Source: Bradyrhizobium japonicum USDA 6 (GTDB lineage Bacteria; Pseudomonadota; Alphaproteobacteria; Rhizobiales; Xanthobacteraceae). From it: a stretch of DNA of 64,000 nt. The position numbers were made by a program, and so were the translations under genes. Position 1 is the first letter of the stretch. Every line of letters starts with the position of its first letter. The notes under the pieces were generated by a model. That model saw only the letters and a list, made by a program, of their open reading frames with translations. It was not told the DNA's origin and ran no database searches. This document shows, piece by piece, positions 8,849 through 18,094 of this stretch. The stretch spans positions 3,264,001-3,328,000 of the forward strand of contig NC_017249.1 in the NCBI RefSeq assembly GCF_000284375.1, read 5' to 3'.

Positions 8849-9034
8849 ATGCTGAAATTCGGAATCGTTGGCATTGCATCGTTGGCTTTGGTGGGAACGG
8901 CGGTCGCGGCGGACCTTCCTCGCCCGCAGCCAGTTGTCCAGACTGCGCCAGTTGGTAAGTGGCCCGTCGGCAAAACCCCGGTCGGCAAATACCCGATCGG
9001 CAAAGCTCCGGCCCCGGTAGTAACCAAGGGCTAA
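8849..9034 (+). CDS. Small exported protein with Pro-Val-Gly-Lys repeats
   Basis: 61 residues. The signal peptide FGIVGIASLALVGTAVA is followed by AADLPRPQP and then four tandem tetrapeptide-like units (PVGKW, PVGKT, PVGKY, PIGKA) and a PAPVVTKG end. Gly-Lys pairs spaced every five residues make the mature part about 40 residues of basic repeat. Ends in the envelope or outside. Function unknown. Confidence 0.7.
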   Translation: MLKFGIVGIASLALVGTAVAADLPRPQPVVQTAPVGKWPVGKTPVGKYPIGKAPAPVVTKG

Positions 9035-9386
9035 TCTGAAGATTGGAGCGCCTTCGGCTCTTTGAGGCCGAGGGCGTTCGTCTGACAACGCCGAACAAAC
9101 ACGACCTCCGATCGCCTCAGTCTTCAGAGATGGACATAATCCTCCCGAGGTCTGCGGTGGGTCAAAGGGAGACCTCGTCGGCCACTCTGCTATCTGTCCG
9201 CGATATCCCCTCTAGCGGACATCCGAGCGTTCAGCCCAAATCTCAGCAATGGGCCAACAGGGGAAACAGCGCGGCTTGACCATCGACTGAACAAGCACGT
9301 CCTCATGGCGTTCGGCGCGGTCAAGCCTGGAATGCCTCAGCGACAAGATGAGAAAAAGCCGCCGCCGGTTTGGAACGGCGACGACT

Positions 9387-9820
9387 TCTTTACGCGCTCA
9401 GACGGCAGCGACTACCCGCCGCGTCGCATGAAGGAAACGGTTAGCGGGCGCTGCGACGCCATCAATTGGATGACGCTCCTGTTTGCGCAATTCATCGACT
9501 AGACGTTCGAGGTAGGGCGGCAGAGGCGAGGCTTCGAGAGATAAGCTCTGTTGCAATCTGTCACCCACCTCGTCACAGATCGACCGGGCAGTCTTCAGGT
9601 CGACGTGGTCCGATATTCGATTGGTCGGTTCCATATCGCGACCTTTCGATAGGCCCCACGATTAATTTAAGTTACAGGGATGCGAAAATGTTTCGCGCAC
9701 CTTCGAAAAATGCCGGTGGTTCCATTTAGTGGAACGAAGACGCTATGCGTCAGACCGATCGCCATTGTCAGCGCTGATACCAGCAACCCGCCGAGTTAGT
9801 GAAACTCCTGGGGCGCGACT
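9387..9820. repeat. Dispersed 430-bp repeat, copy 1
   Basis: Nearly identical to 49675-50109. Both begin ttctttacgcgctcagacgg and end at gcgcgact. It carries a small minus-strand gene (9398-9634) and the first codons of a plus-strand gene. The copies differ by scattered substitutions and small indels. Confidence 0.9.
9398..9634 (-). CDS. Small hypothetical protein, intact copy in the repeat
   Basis: 78 residues, MEPTNRISDHVDLKTARSIC..., with LPPYLERLVDELRKQERHP near the end. Predicted helical and soluble. Its twin at 49.7-49.9 kb is frameshifted. No known domain. The DHVDLKTARSICDEVGDRLQ core looks under protein-level constraint, because most differences from the twin upstream of its frameshift are conservative. 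Confidence 0.65.
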   Translation of the reverse strand: MEPTNRISDHVDLKTARSICDEVGDRLQQSLSLEASPLPPYLERLVDELRKQERHPIDGVAAPANRFLHATRRVVAAV

Positions 9821-10024
9821 TTCTTGGTCGAGCTGCACAACGCAACGCGTTCAGAGGCTCGCGCGAGCCGCGAGGACGATCTTCGTGCCTCCCTTCGCTG
9901 CGACCACCACTTCAGGGTTGCGATGCGATGCTACGAACGCCCGTGTGAGTGGACGCAAGATGAGTGCTGGCAGATTCTTGACACCATTGCGGCCGATCGT
10001 GCGGGATTGATTGGATGGGCATGA
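9799..10024 (+). pseudogene. Small hypothetical gene, probable one-base insertion
   Basis: GTG at 9799 opens VKLLGRDF, then the frame changes to LVELHNATRSEARASRE... ending LIGWA at 10024. The repeat copy at 50 kb reads VKLLARDSLV in one frame, so an extra T near 9820-9825 breaks this one. If a TTG at 9824 is used, a 66-residue protein results. Overlaps the next gene by 10 bases. Confidence 0.45.
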
Positions 10025-10263
10025 TCATGGATGTCGATACGCGAACGACTATCGACCAACCGGACGATCATGGAGACGTTGTTGCGGCCCTGAAGCAGAC
10101 GATCGAACAATTGCTGGCACGAGTTGTGGAACTCGAGCAGCCTGGCCTTCTCGGGGGCCGGCCCGTAATCCCCCTTGTGACCGCTGAGGCACCCGCCAAC
10201 GTCGCCTGTTGGCGCGAAGCGGCGTTCGACCGTGACCGCTCGAACTTCGGGTGCTCGGCGTGA
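10015..10263 (+). CDS. Hypothetical coiled-coil protein
   Basis: Up to 82 residues. MDVDTRTTIDQPDDHGD is followed by a heptad-like helix, VVAALKQTIEQLLARVVELEQ, then an unstructured tail. Its start overlaps the preceding frame. No known family. Confidence 0.45.
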   Translation: MGMIMDVDTRTTIDQPDDHGDVVAALKQTIEQLLARVVELEQPGLLGGRPVIPLVTAEAPANVACWREAAFDRDRSNFGCSA

Positions 10264-10410
10264 AGCAGAAATCTTTTGCTCGACACGAGCCTTACCGCTT
10301 CTGCCCGAGCGGACTGTCCTCCCAATACAGGATAAGAGTGCGCAATTGGGCCTGTCGCAGTTTGTTCGTGCTGGCGCGCTGGGCTCGCGCGGAGTATTTC
10401 TGTATGTAGA

Positions 10411-11604
10411 ATGCGGAACAATCCCATCATTGTGCAAAAATACGGCGGCACCTGTCTTGAAACGCCGGAAAAAATCCGCGCGGTCGCGAGCGGTCTCGCC
10501 GACCTGCACAGGCGTGGTTATCGGGTCGTAGCGATCGTTTCAGCGATCGGCAAGACCACCGACGAACTTGTCAAGCTGGCCTATCAAGTAAGCCCGCATC
10601 CCAATCGCCGTGAGCTTGATATGTTGCTAACCACCGGTGAGCGCATCAGCATGTCTTTAATGAGCATGGCGCTGTCCGATCTCGGCACACCGGCGATCAG
10701 TTTCACCGGAAGTCAAGCCGGAGTGATGACCGACGACTCGCACTCTTCCGCGCGCATTTTAGATGTGCGGCCGATTCGCGTGCGCGAGGAGCTCGACCGC
10801 GGACGCATCGTGGTTTTGGCCGGCTTTCAAGGCGTGAATCCCGCAACTAAAGAAATCACCACGCTGGGCCGAGGCGGCAGCGACACCACTGCGGTCGCCA
10901 TGGCAGCTGCGCTAAAAGCCGAATGTTGTCAGATCATCAAAGAGGTCGACGGAGTTTGCTCGGCCGATCCGCGCATCGTGGCGAATTCAAAACTCTTGCG
11001 TCAGCTGGATTTTACTTCGCTGTCGGAGATGTGTTTTTGGGGCGCCAAGGTCTTGCATTGTCGCTGCGTGGAGCTGGCACAAAGCCAAAACGTTCCCTTG
11101 GTTCTGAAGAAACTGGGCGGCGCCGAACAAACCACGCGAGTGATGAGAGAGGTTATTGGGATGGAAAGCGGAAAGGTTTTGGCCGTCAACTCAATAACTC
11201 GCATTGAGCATGTGGAGATCGATTCCGCGGATCTCAATCAGGGCTTCGAGAAATTCGCGCGGCATCTTAAACAAAACGGCTTATCCTGGCCGCAGCTCCT
11301 CGCGTCGGCTTGCGCCGGCGGAAAAACCCGCATCATGATGACTTCCGATTCGGAGTCGCTCGACGCGTTGCTGCGCACGCTGGAGAAGAGCAAAGACTTG
11401 CGCCAACAGTGTGAGGCCTTGAGTTCGGTGAGCCTCACTTGCTTTGGCGGCGTTTCTTCAGACTTGCCGTTTAAGGCGATTCAGGTTCTGCAACATCACG
11501 GGATTGTCGCCGACAAATGCGTTTTGTCACCGCATTCTGTGAATCTGATCATTCCTGCGGAGAACCGCGAGGCCGCGATCAAGGCTTTGCATTCGCTGAT
11601 CTAA
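10411..11604 (+). CDS. lysC: Aspartate kinase, isolated and possibly foreign
   Basis: Phosphorylates L-aspartate, the first step to lysine, threonine and methionine. 397 residues: N-terminal kinase motif [15 protein letters not shown] (most relatives have KFGGT), LLTTGERIS near residue 75, [20 protein letters not shown] near 150 and [11 protein letters not shown] near 190. The C-terminal third (from about 270) fits paired ACT domains but is divergent. It stands alone with no lysine or threonine genes. AT-ending codons (aaa, gaa, aat) look commoner than in its neighbours by eye, so transfer is likely. Confidence 0.88.
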   Translation: MRNNPIIVQKYGGTCLETPEKIRAVASGLADLHRRGYRVVAIVSAIGKTTDELVKLAYQVSPHPNRRELDMLLTTGERISMSLMSMALSDLGTPAISFTGSQAGVMTDDSHSSARILDVRPIRVREELDRGRIVVLAGFQGVNPATKEITTLGRGGSDTTAVAMAAALKAECCQIIKEVDGVCSADPRIVANSKLLRQLDFTSLSEMCFWGAKVLHCRCVELAQSQNVPLVLKKLGGAEQTTRVMREVIGMESGKVLAVNSITRIEHVEIDSADLNQGFEKFARHLKQNGLSWPQLLASACAGGKTRIMMTSDSESLDALLRTLEKSKDLRQQCEALSSVSLTCFGGVSSDLPFKAIQVLQHHGIVADKCVLSPHSVNLIIPAENREAAIKALHSLI

Positions 11605-11732
11605 TTGATTGTCTTGCCTAGAATATAGGGGCACTCCGCGCGAGACACCCTGCGTGAGAAACTCGGCGTGAGGTTGTCGCCCGAGCGGTCACATTGGCGC
11701 AGAGCGGAGGGCACGCTCGATCTTCGGACAAG

Positions 11733-12563
11733 TCACATCTTGACCGCGTTCGCGAATAGCGTGTCACCCCACTCGTACAAGGGGCGCATGAAGTCAGATT
11801 GAGTGTGGATTGCTCGACCTTTGCGATCCCGCCATTTTCGTCCGTAGGTATCGAACGGAAAGTGTCGCATGTAGTAGTCGCAAGTCTCCTCCCAATGTTC
11901 GACCGACAATGACTTGCCGTAGTGTTGGCAATACAGACTGGTCGCCACGCGTTCTACACCGACCGGCTCTCGCCCATTCGCGAAGGCGACCCCCGACCGG
12001 TTTCGCCACAACATCAGAATATCCCGCTGTTCCGGGCCGAAGAAACGACGAAAGTGCAGTAGTTCGCAATCGGCACGATAGGGCGCGTCATCGCCACGAG
12101 TCATATAGGCGTCAAACAGCTGAACCCGCACGCCGTCATAGACGCTGGAATGAGTTCGTTCGACGTATCCGCGCAGATCTCCGGTAACACGCTCATCCGG
12201 ATCGAAGCAAAACGTCCAGTCGAACTGCAATTGTTCGCGCGCGGTCTGCAGCAAAATTCCGCGATGTCGACGCTCGGCAATCCGGCGCGCCTCGATGTCC
12301 GCTTCCCACGACCGATTTGTCACAATTAGAGCGACTTTCGGGTGCCCGCCAAGAATCTCCAGCGTTCGATCCGTACTCGCGTCATCATAGGCGATTATCG
12401 CATCCACGTGCTTCCCGACGTAGTCCAGTGCATCTCGGAGAATAAGTGCTTCATTGCGAACGCGGGTGATTCCGATCAAAAAGTGCCGATGACCGACGAG
12501 GCCTCTGTTGCAAACAATGATTTGCTCACCGTCGCGGAGCTGCCAACTGCTCGTGCCCGACAT
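11733..12563 (-). CDS. Glycosyltransferase family 2-like protein
   Basis: 276 residues from MSGTSSWQLRDGEQ. The opening FLIGITRVRNEALILRDAL matches the nucleotide-sugar binding strand of GT-A enzymes of the Glyco_tranf_2_4 type. AYDDASTDRTLEIL follows, then FDPDERVTGDL, the metal-binding acidic motif region. The C-terminal part is rich in His/Trp/Arg. Acceptor unknown. The longer open frame upstream of 12563 is not protein-like. No other polysaccharide genes are nearby. Confidence 0.82.
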   Translation of the reverse strand: MSGTSSWQLRDGEQIIVCNRGLVGHRHFLIGITRVRNEALILRDALDYVGKHVDAIIAYDDASTDRTLEILGGHPKVALIVTNRSWEADIEARRIAERRHRGILLQTAREQLQFDWTFCFDPDERVTGDLRGYVERTHSSVYDGVRVQLFDAYMTRGDDAPYRADCELLHFRRFFGPEQRDILMLWRNRSGVAFANGREPVGVERVATSLYCQHYGKSLSVEHWEETCDYYMRHFPFDTYGRKWRDRKGRAIHTQSDFMRPLYEWGDTLFANAVKM

Positions 12564-12994
12564 GGTCACCACCTGACTGCGACAAAGAATTGGCACTAAT
12601 GATGGTGGGCGGGCGCAGTAACCGCAAGAGTCAAAAATTGTAGGGCTGATGCTGCCAGCGGTACGCCGCCAACGCGACATTGGGGACAGCCACTCCGGTG
12701 GCCCGTTTGGGAGGCTCCCGAAATGGAATGTCGCCTGTTGGCCAGTAGCTGAACAGCCGACTGGGCGTGGCAACGTCGCCTGTCGAGGATCAACCAGACA
12801 TAAGAAACTTCGCGCCCGACCGCTGCTTTTGACCCGAAGCAGGTATGGCCGGAAATGACGCGCCGCGCGATTGGTAGCCGCTCGCGAAGCGCCCGCATGT
12901 TGTTTTCAGCGAAGCTTTACAATAGTCGTTTTCAGTGAACGCTACTTTTGGTAGTCTTTACCATGTAGGTTTTAGAGCGATTTGGGGGAAAGCT
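12564..12994. other. Intergenic with decayed repeat
   Basis: About 430 bp holding one copy of the dispersed cttttgacccgaagc fragment (12822-12840) and the short phrase gtcgcctgttggccagtagctg partly repeated. No gene supported. Confidence 0.45.
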
Positions 12995-13345
12995 GTGAGG
13001 GCACCACTGTATCTTGCGTTGCTGCTGTTTAGCTGCTCGGGCCTGCGGGCGGCCAGTGTGGACCCGTCCGTTCTCGACAACGCGGTCTATCGGGTTGGAC
13101 AAGATGAAGCTCTCATAATGCAGGTTGAGGGCGCTGGAACAGCTCCTTGCAGTCGTAACACTCCGGTTGGGGCAACATGTTACTGCAACAAAGGGGTCAG
13201 AAGAGGGCATCCGGTACTTGGCTGGACCGCATCGACAGCTGATTTAACAAATGATGGAGCAGGACACTACATGCGACCAGGCTGGCACGTCTCGGCAACC
13301 AAGGGGATGCACGGCGGAATGAAGTTCTGCCACCGCGATCAATGA
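12995..13345 (+). CDS. Exported cysteine-containing protein, GTG start
   Basis: 116 residues from GTG at 12995, which has ggggga 6 nt upstream. A signal peptide (LYLALLLFSCSGLRAAS) precedes a mature domain with CSRNTPVGATCYCNKG and a late Cys near HGGMKFCHRDQ, suggesting disulfides in the periplasm. The upstream in-frame ATG at 12935 would place 20 polar residues ahead of the signal. Function unknown. Confidence 0.65.
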   Translation: MRAPLYLALLLFSCSGLRAASVDPSVLDNAVYRVGQDEALIMQVEGAGTAPCSRNTPVGATCYCNKGVRRGHPVLGWTASTADLTNDGAGHYMRPGWHVSATKGMHGGMKFCHRDQ

Positions 13346-13713
13346 TGCTCATTGTTGTTGCAGGTTGAGGTGGAGGCAGATCCTTTAAGTTCTGCTTCTG
13401 GCCCATCAGCGAAGTGGCGACACCCTCACTGAGGTCAGCTTAGTGGGGCTTAGCGGACGAGATTTGCTCACGCTGAGTTCTTCGCCTTTTGACCCAAAGG
13501 CGACGTCATTGCTCCGGTGGGCACTTGCGTTGTGCAAAGACACGGCGGGCGGTGGTTCCCCGCCGGTGCACAATTGGTCTGCTCGACTCACCATTGATCT
13601 GAGTCAATCTCCTCAGTGTCCTCCCGGTGAAATGATTTCGACTGCAGCATACAAGTAATAGGACGGCTCCGGCGCAATCCTGCCGAAACTTTCCCGCGAG
13701 GGAGGAGGCCTCC
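13346..13713. other. Intergenic with decayed repeat
   Basis: Holds another cttttgaccc fragment (13481-13500) and a purine-rich ribosome-site region, cgagggaggaggcc, just before 13714. No gene supported. Confidence 0.45.
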
Positions 13714-15501
13714 ATGGCTGACCATTCCACCGTTTCAACTGAATCCAGCCTGGCGTCGCCGGGCCTGTCGACCGCGATCACTCGCCGCTCTCTGCTTGGC
13801 GGGACCGGCATTGCGGTTGGCGCCGCCGTGCTTGCGTCTCCGCCGAGCATGCCCGGGTTCGCCCCGGCGCTGGCGCAGCCTGTGAACGCAGACACCCGAC
13901 CGCTCGACGCGGCGTTCAAGCACCGAGCCTTCGGAGTCCGCGTGGTCTGTGCGAGCAACAACGAGAAAATTCCCATCGCGCCCCACCCTGCGAATGGCGA
14001 CGAGGCCCGCTACAGTAACAAGATCGGTTCCGATTCACGGGGCCTGCCGCACGACAAACGCGGCGAAGTGACACCAGAGGCATGGCAGGCTCTCTATACC
14101 GCCTGCCAGTCGGGCGATCCCGCCGATTTCGAGAAGATTCCGCTCGGCGGCACTCGCAAGCTGGTCAATCCCTTGGGCACGCAGGCCGTCAGTCTCAGCG
14201 GCATAAACCCTACTCAGATTGGAATACCCCCGGCACCGGCTCTCGCAAGTGCAGAGCGCGCCGGCGAGGCGGTTGAGGTATATTGGCAATCCCTGCTTCG
14301 TGATGTCCCGCTTACCGAGTTGCGCGACGACACCTCCAATCGGGACGTGCTCGCAGCAACCGAGGAGATCAACAAGCTTGCCGATTTCCGAGGGCCGAAG
14401 TCTGGTGGGCGGGTCACGCCCGGTACACTGTTTCGCGCCAATGCGCTTTATTTCGACGCAGGCGACCCGAAGGGCCGTTCCGTGACGCCTCCAGGCGTTT
14501 TGGACGGTCCGCTAATCTCGCAGTTCCTGCTCAGGGACACGCCCTATGCCTCACAGTGGATCAGTGCTCAAATTCGTACCGCGTCGCCCGCCAGCGAATT
14601 CTTGACCGACTACGAGGAGTGGCTGGCGATTCAGAATGGCGCCGCACCGAAGCGCCAGCTGCAGTTCGACGCGACACCGCGATACATCACGACGGGAAGA
14701 GATATCGCAGAGTATATCCACACTGGTCCTGCACTTGGGTGGGCGGCAGCGCTGCTCCTTGCAACCCCAGGAGGCGGGCCGGACAAGCGCTACTCCGGGA
14801 TCTATCCACCGGCAGAGCCCGTGTCCTACCCCTCGAACCCGTATCGGAAATCGAAAACCCAGGGGCCCGGTGGTGGCACCTTCGGGTTGCCCTACGTGCA
14901 GGCACTGCTCGCCACGGGGATCAGTAACTCCGTCCGCGCGTCTTATTGGCAAAAGTATTTCGTGCACCGGGCTGTGCGACCGGAAGCCTACGGCGCTCTG
15001 GCGCACCATCGCCTCGCCAATGGCGTGAGCGACTACCCACTGCATGATGATTTTCTGAAGTCGGAGGGCCTCGCTCGCAGCAAGGCCAAATACGGCACTT
15101 ATTTGTTGTCGCAAACCTATCCGGAGGGCGCGCCCTTCCACTCCACCTATCCCGGCGGGGCCACGAGCGTTGGTGCCGTCACGGCTACCATGTTGAAGGC
15201 GTTCTTCGATGAGAGCCGCGTCATCGCCAACCCGGTGCAGCCCGATCCGGCTGACCCGACAAGGCTCGTGCCCTATGACGGCTCACCGCTCACGGTCGGC
15301 GGAGAGTTGAACAAGCTCGCCGTGAATTTCGGTTTCGGACGGAATTGGGCGGGCATCCACTGGCGTTCCGACGCGTCCGCCTCGATGGCGATCGGCGAGG
15401 AAGTGGCTATCTGTATGTTGCGGGACGAGCGCGCTACTCTTCGCGAGCCGTTCGACGGCTTCTCCTTTACACGTTTCGACGGCAGCCGCGTGACGATCTG
15501 A
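13714..15501 (+). CDS. Vanadium-dependent haloperoxidase-like protein, Tat-exported
   Basis: 595 residues. A twin-arginine signal, TRRSLLGGTGIAVGAAVLAS, points to folded export. Three C-terminal motifs match the algal-type haloperoxidase/acid phosphatase fold: KYFVHRAVRPEAYGAL (Lys and Arg eight apart), PFHSTYPGGATSVGA, and FGRNWAGIHWRSD with the vanadate-ligand His. The middle motif normally reads SxPSGHA; here Ser is Gly and the His codon is absent, so classical acid-base catalysis would be lost. Strong ribosome site gggaggaggcctcc. Monocistronic. Could oxidise halides, act as a phosphatase, or be inactive. Confidence 0.85.
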   Translation: MADHSTVSTESSLASPGLSTAITRRSLLGGTGIAVGAAVLASPPSMPGFAPALAQPVNADTRPLDAAFKHRAFGVRVVCASNNEKIPIAPHPANGDEARYSNKIGSDSRGLPHDKRGEVTPEAWQALYTACQSGDPADFEKIPLGGTRKLVNPLGTQAVSLSGINPTQIGIPPAPALASAERAGEAVEVYWQSLLRDVPLTELRDDTSNRDVLAATEEINKLADFRGPKSGGRVTPGTLFRANALYFDAGDPKGRSVTPPGVLDGPLISQFLLRDTPYASQWISAQIRTASPASEFLTDYEEWLAIQNGAAPKRQLQFDATPRYITTGRDIAEYIHTGPALGWAAALLLATPGGGPDKRYSGIYPPAEPVSYPSNPYRKSKTQGPGGGTFGLPYVQALLATGISNSVRASYWQKYFVHRAVRPEAYGALAHHRLANGVSDYPLHDDFLKSEGLARSKAKYGTYLLSQTYPEGAPFHSTYPGGATSVGAVTATMLKAFFDESRVIANPVQPDPADPTRLVPYDGSPLTVGGELNKLAVNFGFGRNWAGIHWRSDASASMAIGEEVAICMLRDERATLREPFDGFSFTRFDGSRVTI

Positions 15502-16075
15502 CAGCAGACGGGCGGCACCCTGCCGTGAGGCGCCGGTGCACATGAGCGGAAGGGTTTATGCTTGACGGCCTGCCGGTGAAGGCCCAGCGCCTCGGCTGCT
15601 AAATTGACGTTGGCCCCGAAGGCGGCCTCGTTCTGATCATCTTGCGATGCGCGTTGGATCGACCTGGCCCTTAACCCGTAAGAGCGTTTAAGACCAATGG
15701 GGGTCTCGCTCCACGCGGGACCCGACACTAAGCGCGACATGACTACAAGATGATCGGGTGTGGCGAGCACTTCCGGTTATGGCCATAGCAGACCGATCGT
15801 GCCTCTTGGCGCGATGTCGGCTTATGACCCCCAACGGACCTCCCCAGCAAAGGTTCGCGCTGCCGATTTGATCCCAACAAGGCTGCGAGATGTCCGTATC
15901 CCCAAGTGCCCTAAGTTGAAATTTGGAGTGCAGTTTGCTGCACCGCAGCGACGATTGATAGCAACCGATCGGGTTCCCAACCGTTAGCAGCCATCACCGG
16001 GTGGCCCTTGGCATTTGCCGGTGACCGAGAGACCAATAGCGCTCCCGCTCCACTCTAACAGGGAAGGAGAGCGCC
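15502..16075. other. Intergenic with repeat remnants
   Basis: About 570 bp. Contains the phrase gcgatgtcggcttatgaccc (15811-15830), another decayed dispersed repeat, then a leader (gcgctcccgctccactctaacagg) for the gene at 16076. No other gene supported. Confidence 0.5.
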
Positions 16076-16252
16076 ATGAGACGCCGCTCAAAGCCCCACC
16101 CATTCGCAGAGAGACTAGCCGCCGAGAAAGTGCGCCTTGAGCAAGAGGCGGCGAAGCTGACAGCCGGCCGCGAACTGGAAGGCATTCTCAGCAAAATCCG
16201 CCAGATCGACGTAGCGTCCGACATCCATGAATGGCTCGAAGCGTCCGCCTAG
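16076..16252 (+). CDS. Small RR-family protein, member 1
   Basis: 58 residues, MRRRSKPHPFAERLAAEK...HEWLEASA. Basic N-terminus, one long amphipathic helix with a KIRQIDVASDIHEWL end. It aligns with proteins at 16947, 31745 and 47963: an RR start, a helix, then (K/A)xRQxxxxSxIxxWL. Leader ends aagGAGAGcgccATG like the others. Soluble, function unknown. Confidence 0.7.
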   Translation: MRRRSKPHPFAERLAAEKVRLEQEAAKLTAGRELEGILSKIRQIDVASDIHEWLEASA

Positions 16253-16320
16253 CAAAGCAAGGGAGGGTGTCATGACCGAGCAGCCCCATATCGATTTGTA
16301 TTCATCCGCCGACATCTGTG

Positions 16321-16566
16321 ATGAACAAAGCCTCGGAGAATGTCGCAACATCGTCGCAGGACGCGCAACGCCAGATGCAGAGCGAGCCTACCGCTGCCGA
16401 GCAACCAAAGAAGATCGAGCCCGCACCCTCCTCGCAGTCACCGGATCGGACGGCAGGCACGGTCGAGCAGACCCGTCCCGCACCCACTGAACAGTCAAAG
16501 AAAATGACAGCCGGTGAGGCCGAGCAAGCGCCGTCCCAGCAAAAGGTGGGCCAGGACTGCGATTAA
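16321..16566 (+). CDS. Doubtful low-complexity hydrophilic protein
   Basis: 81 residues rich in Gln, Glu, Pro, Ala and Ser (QSEPTAAEQPKKIEPAPSS), with a repeated AEQPKK/TEQSKK theme. No clear ribosome site. An overlapping frame from 16273 also exists, so the reading is uncertain. Confidence 0.35.
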   Translation: MNKASENVATSSQDAQRQMQSEPTAAEQPKKIEPAPSSQSPDRTAGTVEQTRPAPTEQSKKMTAGEAEQAPSQQKVGQDCD

Positions 16567-16657
16567 GCGCCGGGACCATGACTCGATCTGCGATTAGGGG
16601 ACTGAAAGGCCCCTTTGAGAAGCTGATCGCGCTCCCGCAAGACCAAGCGGAGCGAGC

Positions 16658-16780
16658 ATGATCGACCCTGCTCATTTCAATACGTATTCAATCCAAGCAC
16701 GCGTCTGCCTTGGCGTTGCCGCCTTCGGCGCTGCGCTGCTGTTTGCTGGGGCGGTGGCGAGAATTTATTTCGTGCAGTAA
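16658..16780 (+). CDS. Membrane microprotein
   Basis: 40 residues, MIDPAHFNTYSIQARV then one membrane helix (LGVAAFGAALLFAGAVARIYF). Ribosome site ggagcgagc before the ATG, and a perfect GC palindrome right after the stop. Upstream gcgctcccgc matches the small-protein leaders. Confidence 0.5.
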   Translation: MIDPAHFNTYSIQARVCLGVAAFGAALLFAGAVARIYFVQ

Positions 16781-16794
16781 GGCCGCGCGCGGCC
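16781..16794 (+). terminator. GC palindrome after microprotein
   Basis: ggccgcgcgcggcc directly after the stop codon. No U tract follows, so termination is only possible. Confidence 0.35.
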
Positions 16795-16819
16795 TGCTGA
16801 GAGCCTCCACTTAAGTTTT

Positions 16820-16946
16820 GTTCTGGCGGCGCTCCGACTCCGGGTGCATACTGGTAGTATCACCGCACACGGCACCGTTGCTTCGAATCGGTGATCAGAA
16901 CGCCGGTTGCGCTCCTGCCCAATTCACTTAGGGAAGGGAGAGTACC
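16820..16946 (+). promoter_or_regulatory. Conserved leader of small RR-family, copy at 16.9 kb
   Basis: Matches 31746-31872 (opposite strand) almost throughout: ttgttctggcg..cgctc, tccgggtgcatactggt, cggcaccg, aacgccggttgcgctcc, gcccaattcac, then gagagtaccATG. The 47.9 kb copy keeps tcggtgatgagaac and tgcgctcccgcc. Confidence 0.7.
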
Positions 16947-17141
16947 ATGAGACGACGCTCACACTCCCACACATTTGACGACAATCTGAACGCGGAGAGA
17001 GCCCGCATTATCGCCGAACTGGAAAACACACAGCCGGGACAGCAACGTGATCTTCTAGAAAGCAAACTGCGCCAGCTCGAAACGGCGTCTTCTATAGACG
17101 GGTGGCTGACGTCGTCGGGCCTGCAACCTCCTGAAGAATAA
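16947..17141 (+). CDS. Small RR-family protein, member 2
   Basis: 64 residues, MRRRSHSHTFDDNLNAERAR, helix with IIAELENTQPGQQRDLLESK, ending WLTSSGLQPPEE. Closest relative is the minus-strand gene at 31745 (about four fifths identical by eye over the shared part). A terminator hairpin follows at once. Likely a small helical, possibly dimeric protein; function unknown. Confidence 0.75.
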   Translation: MRRRSHSHTFDDNLNAERARIIAELENTQPGQQRDLLESKLRQLETASSIDGWLTSSGLQPPEE

Positions 17142-17168
17142 GGCCGCCTCAGTTGGTGGCCTTTCGTT
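17141..17168 (+). terminator. Terminator hairpin, aggccgcc type, copy 1
   Basis: Stem aggccgcc / ggtggcct around tcagtt, then tttcgttt. Same stem and loop as at 17352 and 48811. Confidence 0.65.
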
Positions 17169-17179
17169 TGTGGCACCAG

Positions 17180-17353
17180 ATGCACGAGTACCGCGCTTAT
17201 CTCATGGGCCTCGACGGGCATATCGAGCGTCGCATCCAACTGATTTGCGAGGACGAAACCGAAGCCAGGAAGCGCGCCAAGGTCTTGGCTGACGGGTACG
17301 ACGTGGAGCTATGGCTTCAAGATCGAAAGGTCGCGGAATTTAAGAGTGAGTAA
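17180..17353 (+). CDS. Small hypothetical protein
   Basis: 57 residues from MHEYRAYLMGLDGHIERRI. Compact alpha/beta pattern: RAYLMGLDGHIERRIQLIC, ARKRAKVLADGYDVELW, DRKVAEF. I recall many Bradyrhizobium proteins with this YRAYLxGxDGHIxxR...DGxDVELWxxxRKI layout; no function known. The upstream in-frame start at 17153 lies inside the preceding terminator. Confidence 0.7.
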   Translation: MHEYRAYLMGLDGHIERRIQLICEDETEARKRAKVLADGYDVELWLQDRKVAEFKSE

Positions 17354-17378
17354 GGCCGCGTCAGTTGGCGGCCTCTGT
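17352..17378 (+). terminator. Terminator hairpin, aggccgcc type, copy 2
   Basis: aggccgcg-tcagtt-ggcggcct then ctgtcg directly after the stop codon. One stem mismatch. Confidence 0.6.
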
Positions 17379-17582
17379 CGTGCTCGTCATCCTGCTATGT
17401 TACCTGTTGGCCCTCACGCGAAGTCCGGCTGGCTCTGAAATCGTCAGCGTATTGGGGTAGACCGGAAGTGACTGGCCGACTTCCAAACCGCCGCTCATGA
17501 CCCGAAACGGACGTGGACTAGCCGGTCTTTTAGGGGGCGGCCGGGCCGTTCTCTCGAAGAGAGCCTAAGCGAAGAGTACCTG

Positions 17583-18094
17583 TTGAGGTCATGCAGGACG
17601 CGTCCGCCAGGGCTAGATTTGCGACAGGTTCTACCACCGATATTGCCCACGTTGGACTTGGTGTTGCTGTCCGCTCTGGCGCTCAAAGGCCTGACATCAG
17701 CACCGCTGACGCACTCAAGGCGACGCTGCTCAAGGCTCAGTCCATTGCCTCGATCCCGGAGAGTGCCACCGGCTATTCAATTGCAAAGGTATTTGATCGC
17801 CTCGGCATCGCCGAGCCAATGAAAGCGAAGATGAGGGCGCAGCCCAGCCCTGCGCAGGTCGTCGCGGCAGTTGCCAAGGGTGAAGCCGAATTGGGCGTTT
17901 TTCTTATCAACGTTCTTACCGCTCCGGGTTTGGATATCGTCGGTCCGTTTCCTGCCGAACTGCAAAAAACGTTTTATTCACCGCGGCTGTTGGATCGGAA
18001 ACTAGGGAAGCCATCGCTGCCAAAGCAATCATTGAATACCTTGAGTCCCGCGGCAGTTGGGATCATCAAATCGAATGGTATGAATCCGAGCTGA
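17583..18094 (+). pseudogene. Periplasmic substrate-binding (ModA-like) protein remnant
   Basis: The reading VGLGVAVRSGAQRPDIST, then SIASIPESATGYSIAKVFDRLGI, AKGEAELGVFLINVL, PGLDIVGPFPAELQ matches the C-terminal half of ModA-type binding proteins. The N-terminal half and signal peptide are missing. After Q the frame slips: LFTAAVGSETREAIAAKAII continues in another frame, and SPAAVGIIKSNGM returns to the first. At least two compensating indels are present. Confidence 0.7.

Noticed and set aside
9305..9502. 65-residue plus-strand frame entering the 430-bp repeat
   Set aside because: Overlaps the better-supported minus-strand gene; the second repeat copy does not preserve its upstream part.
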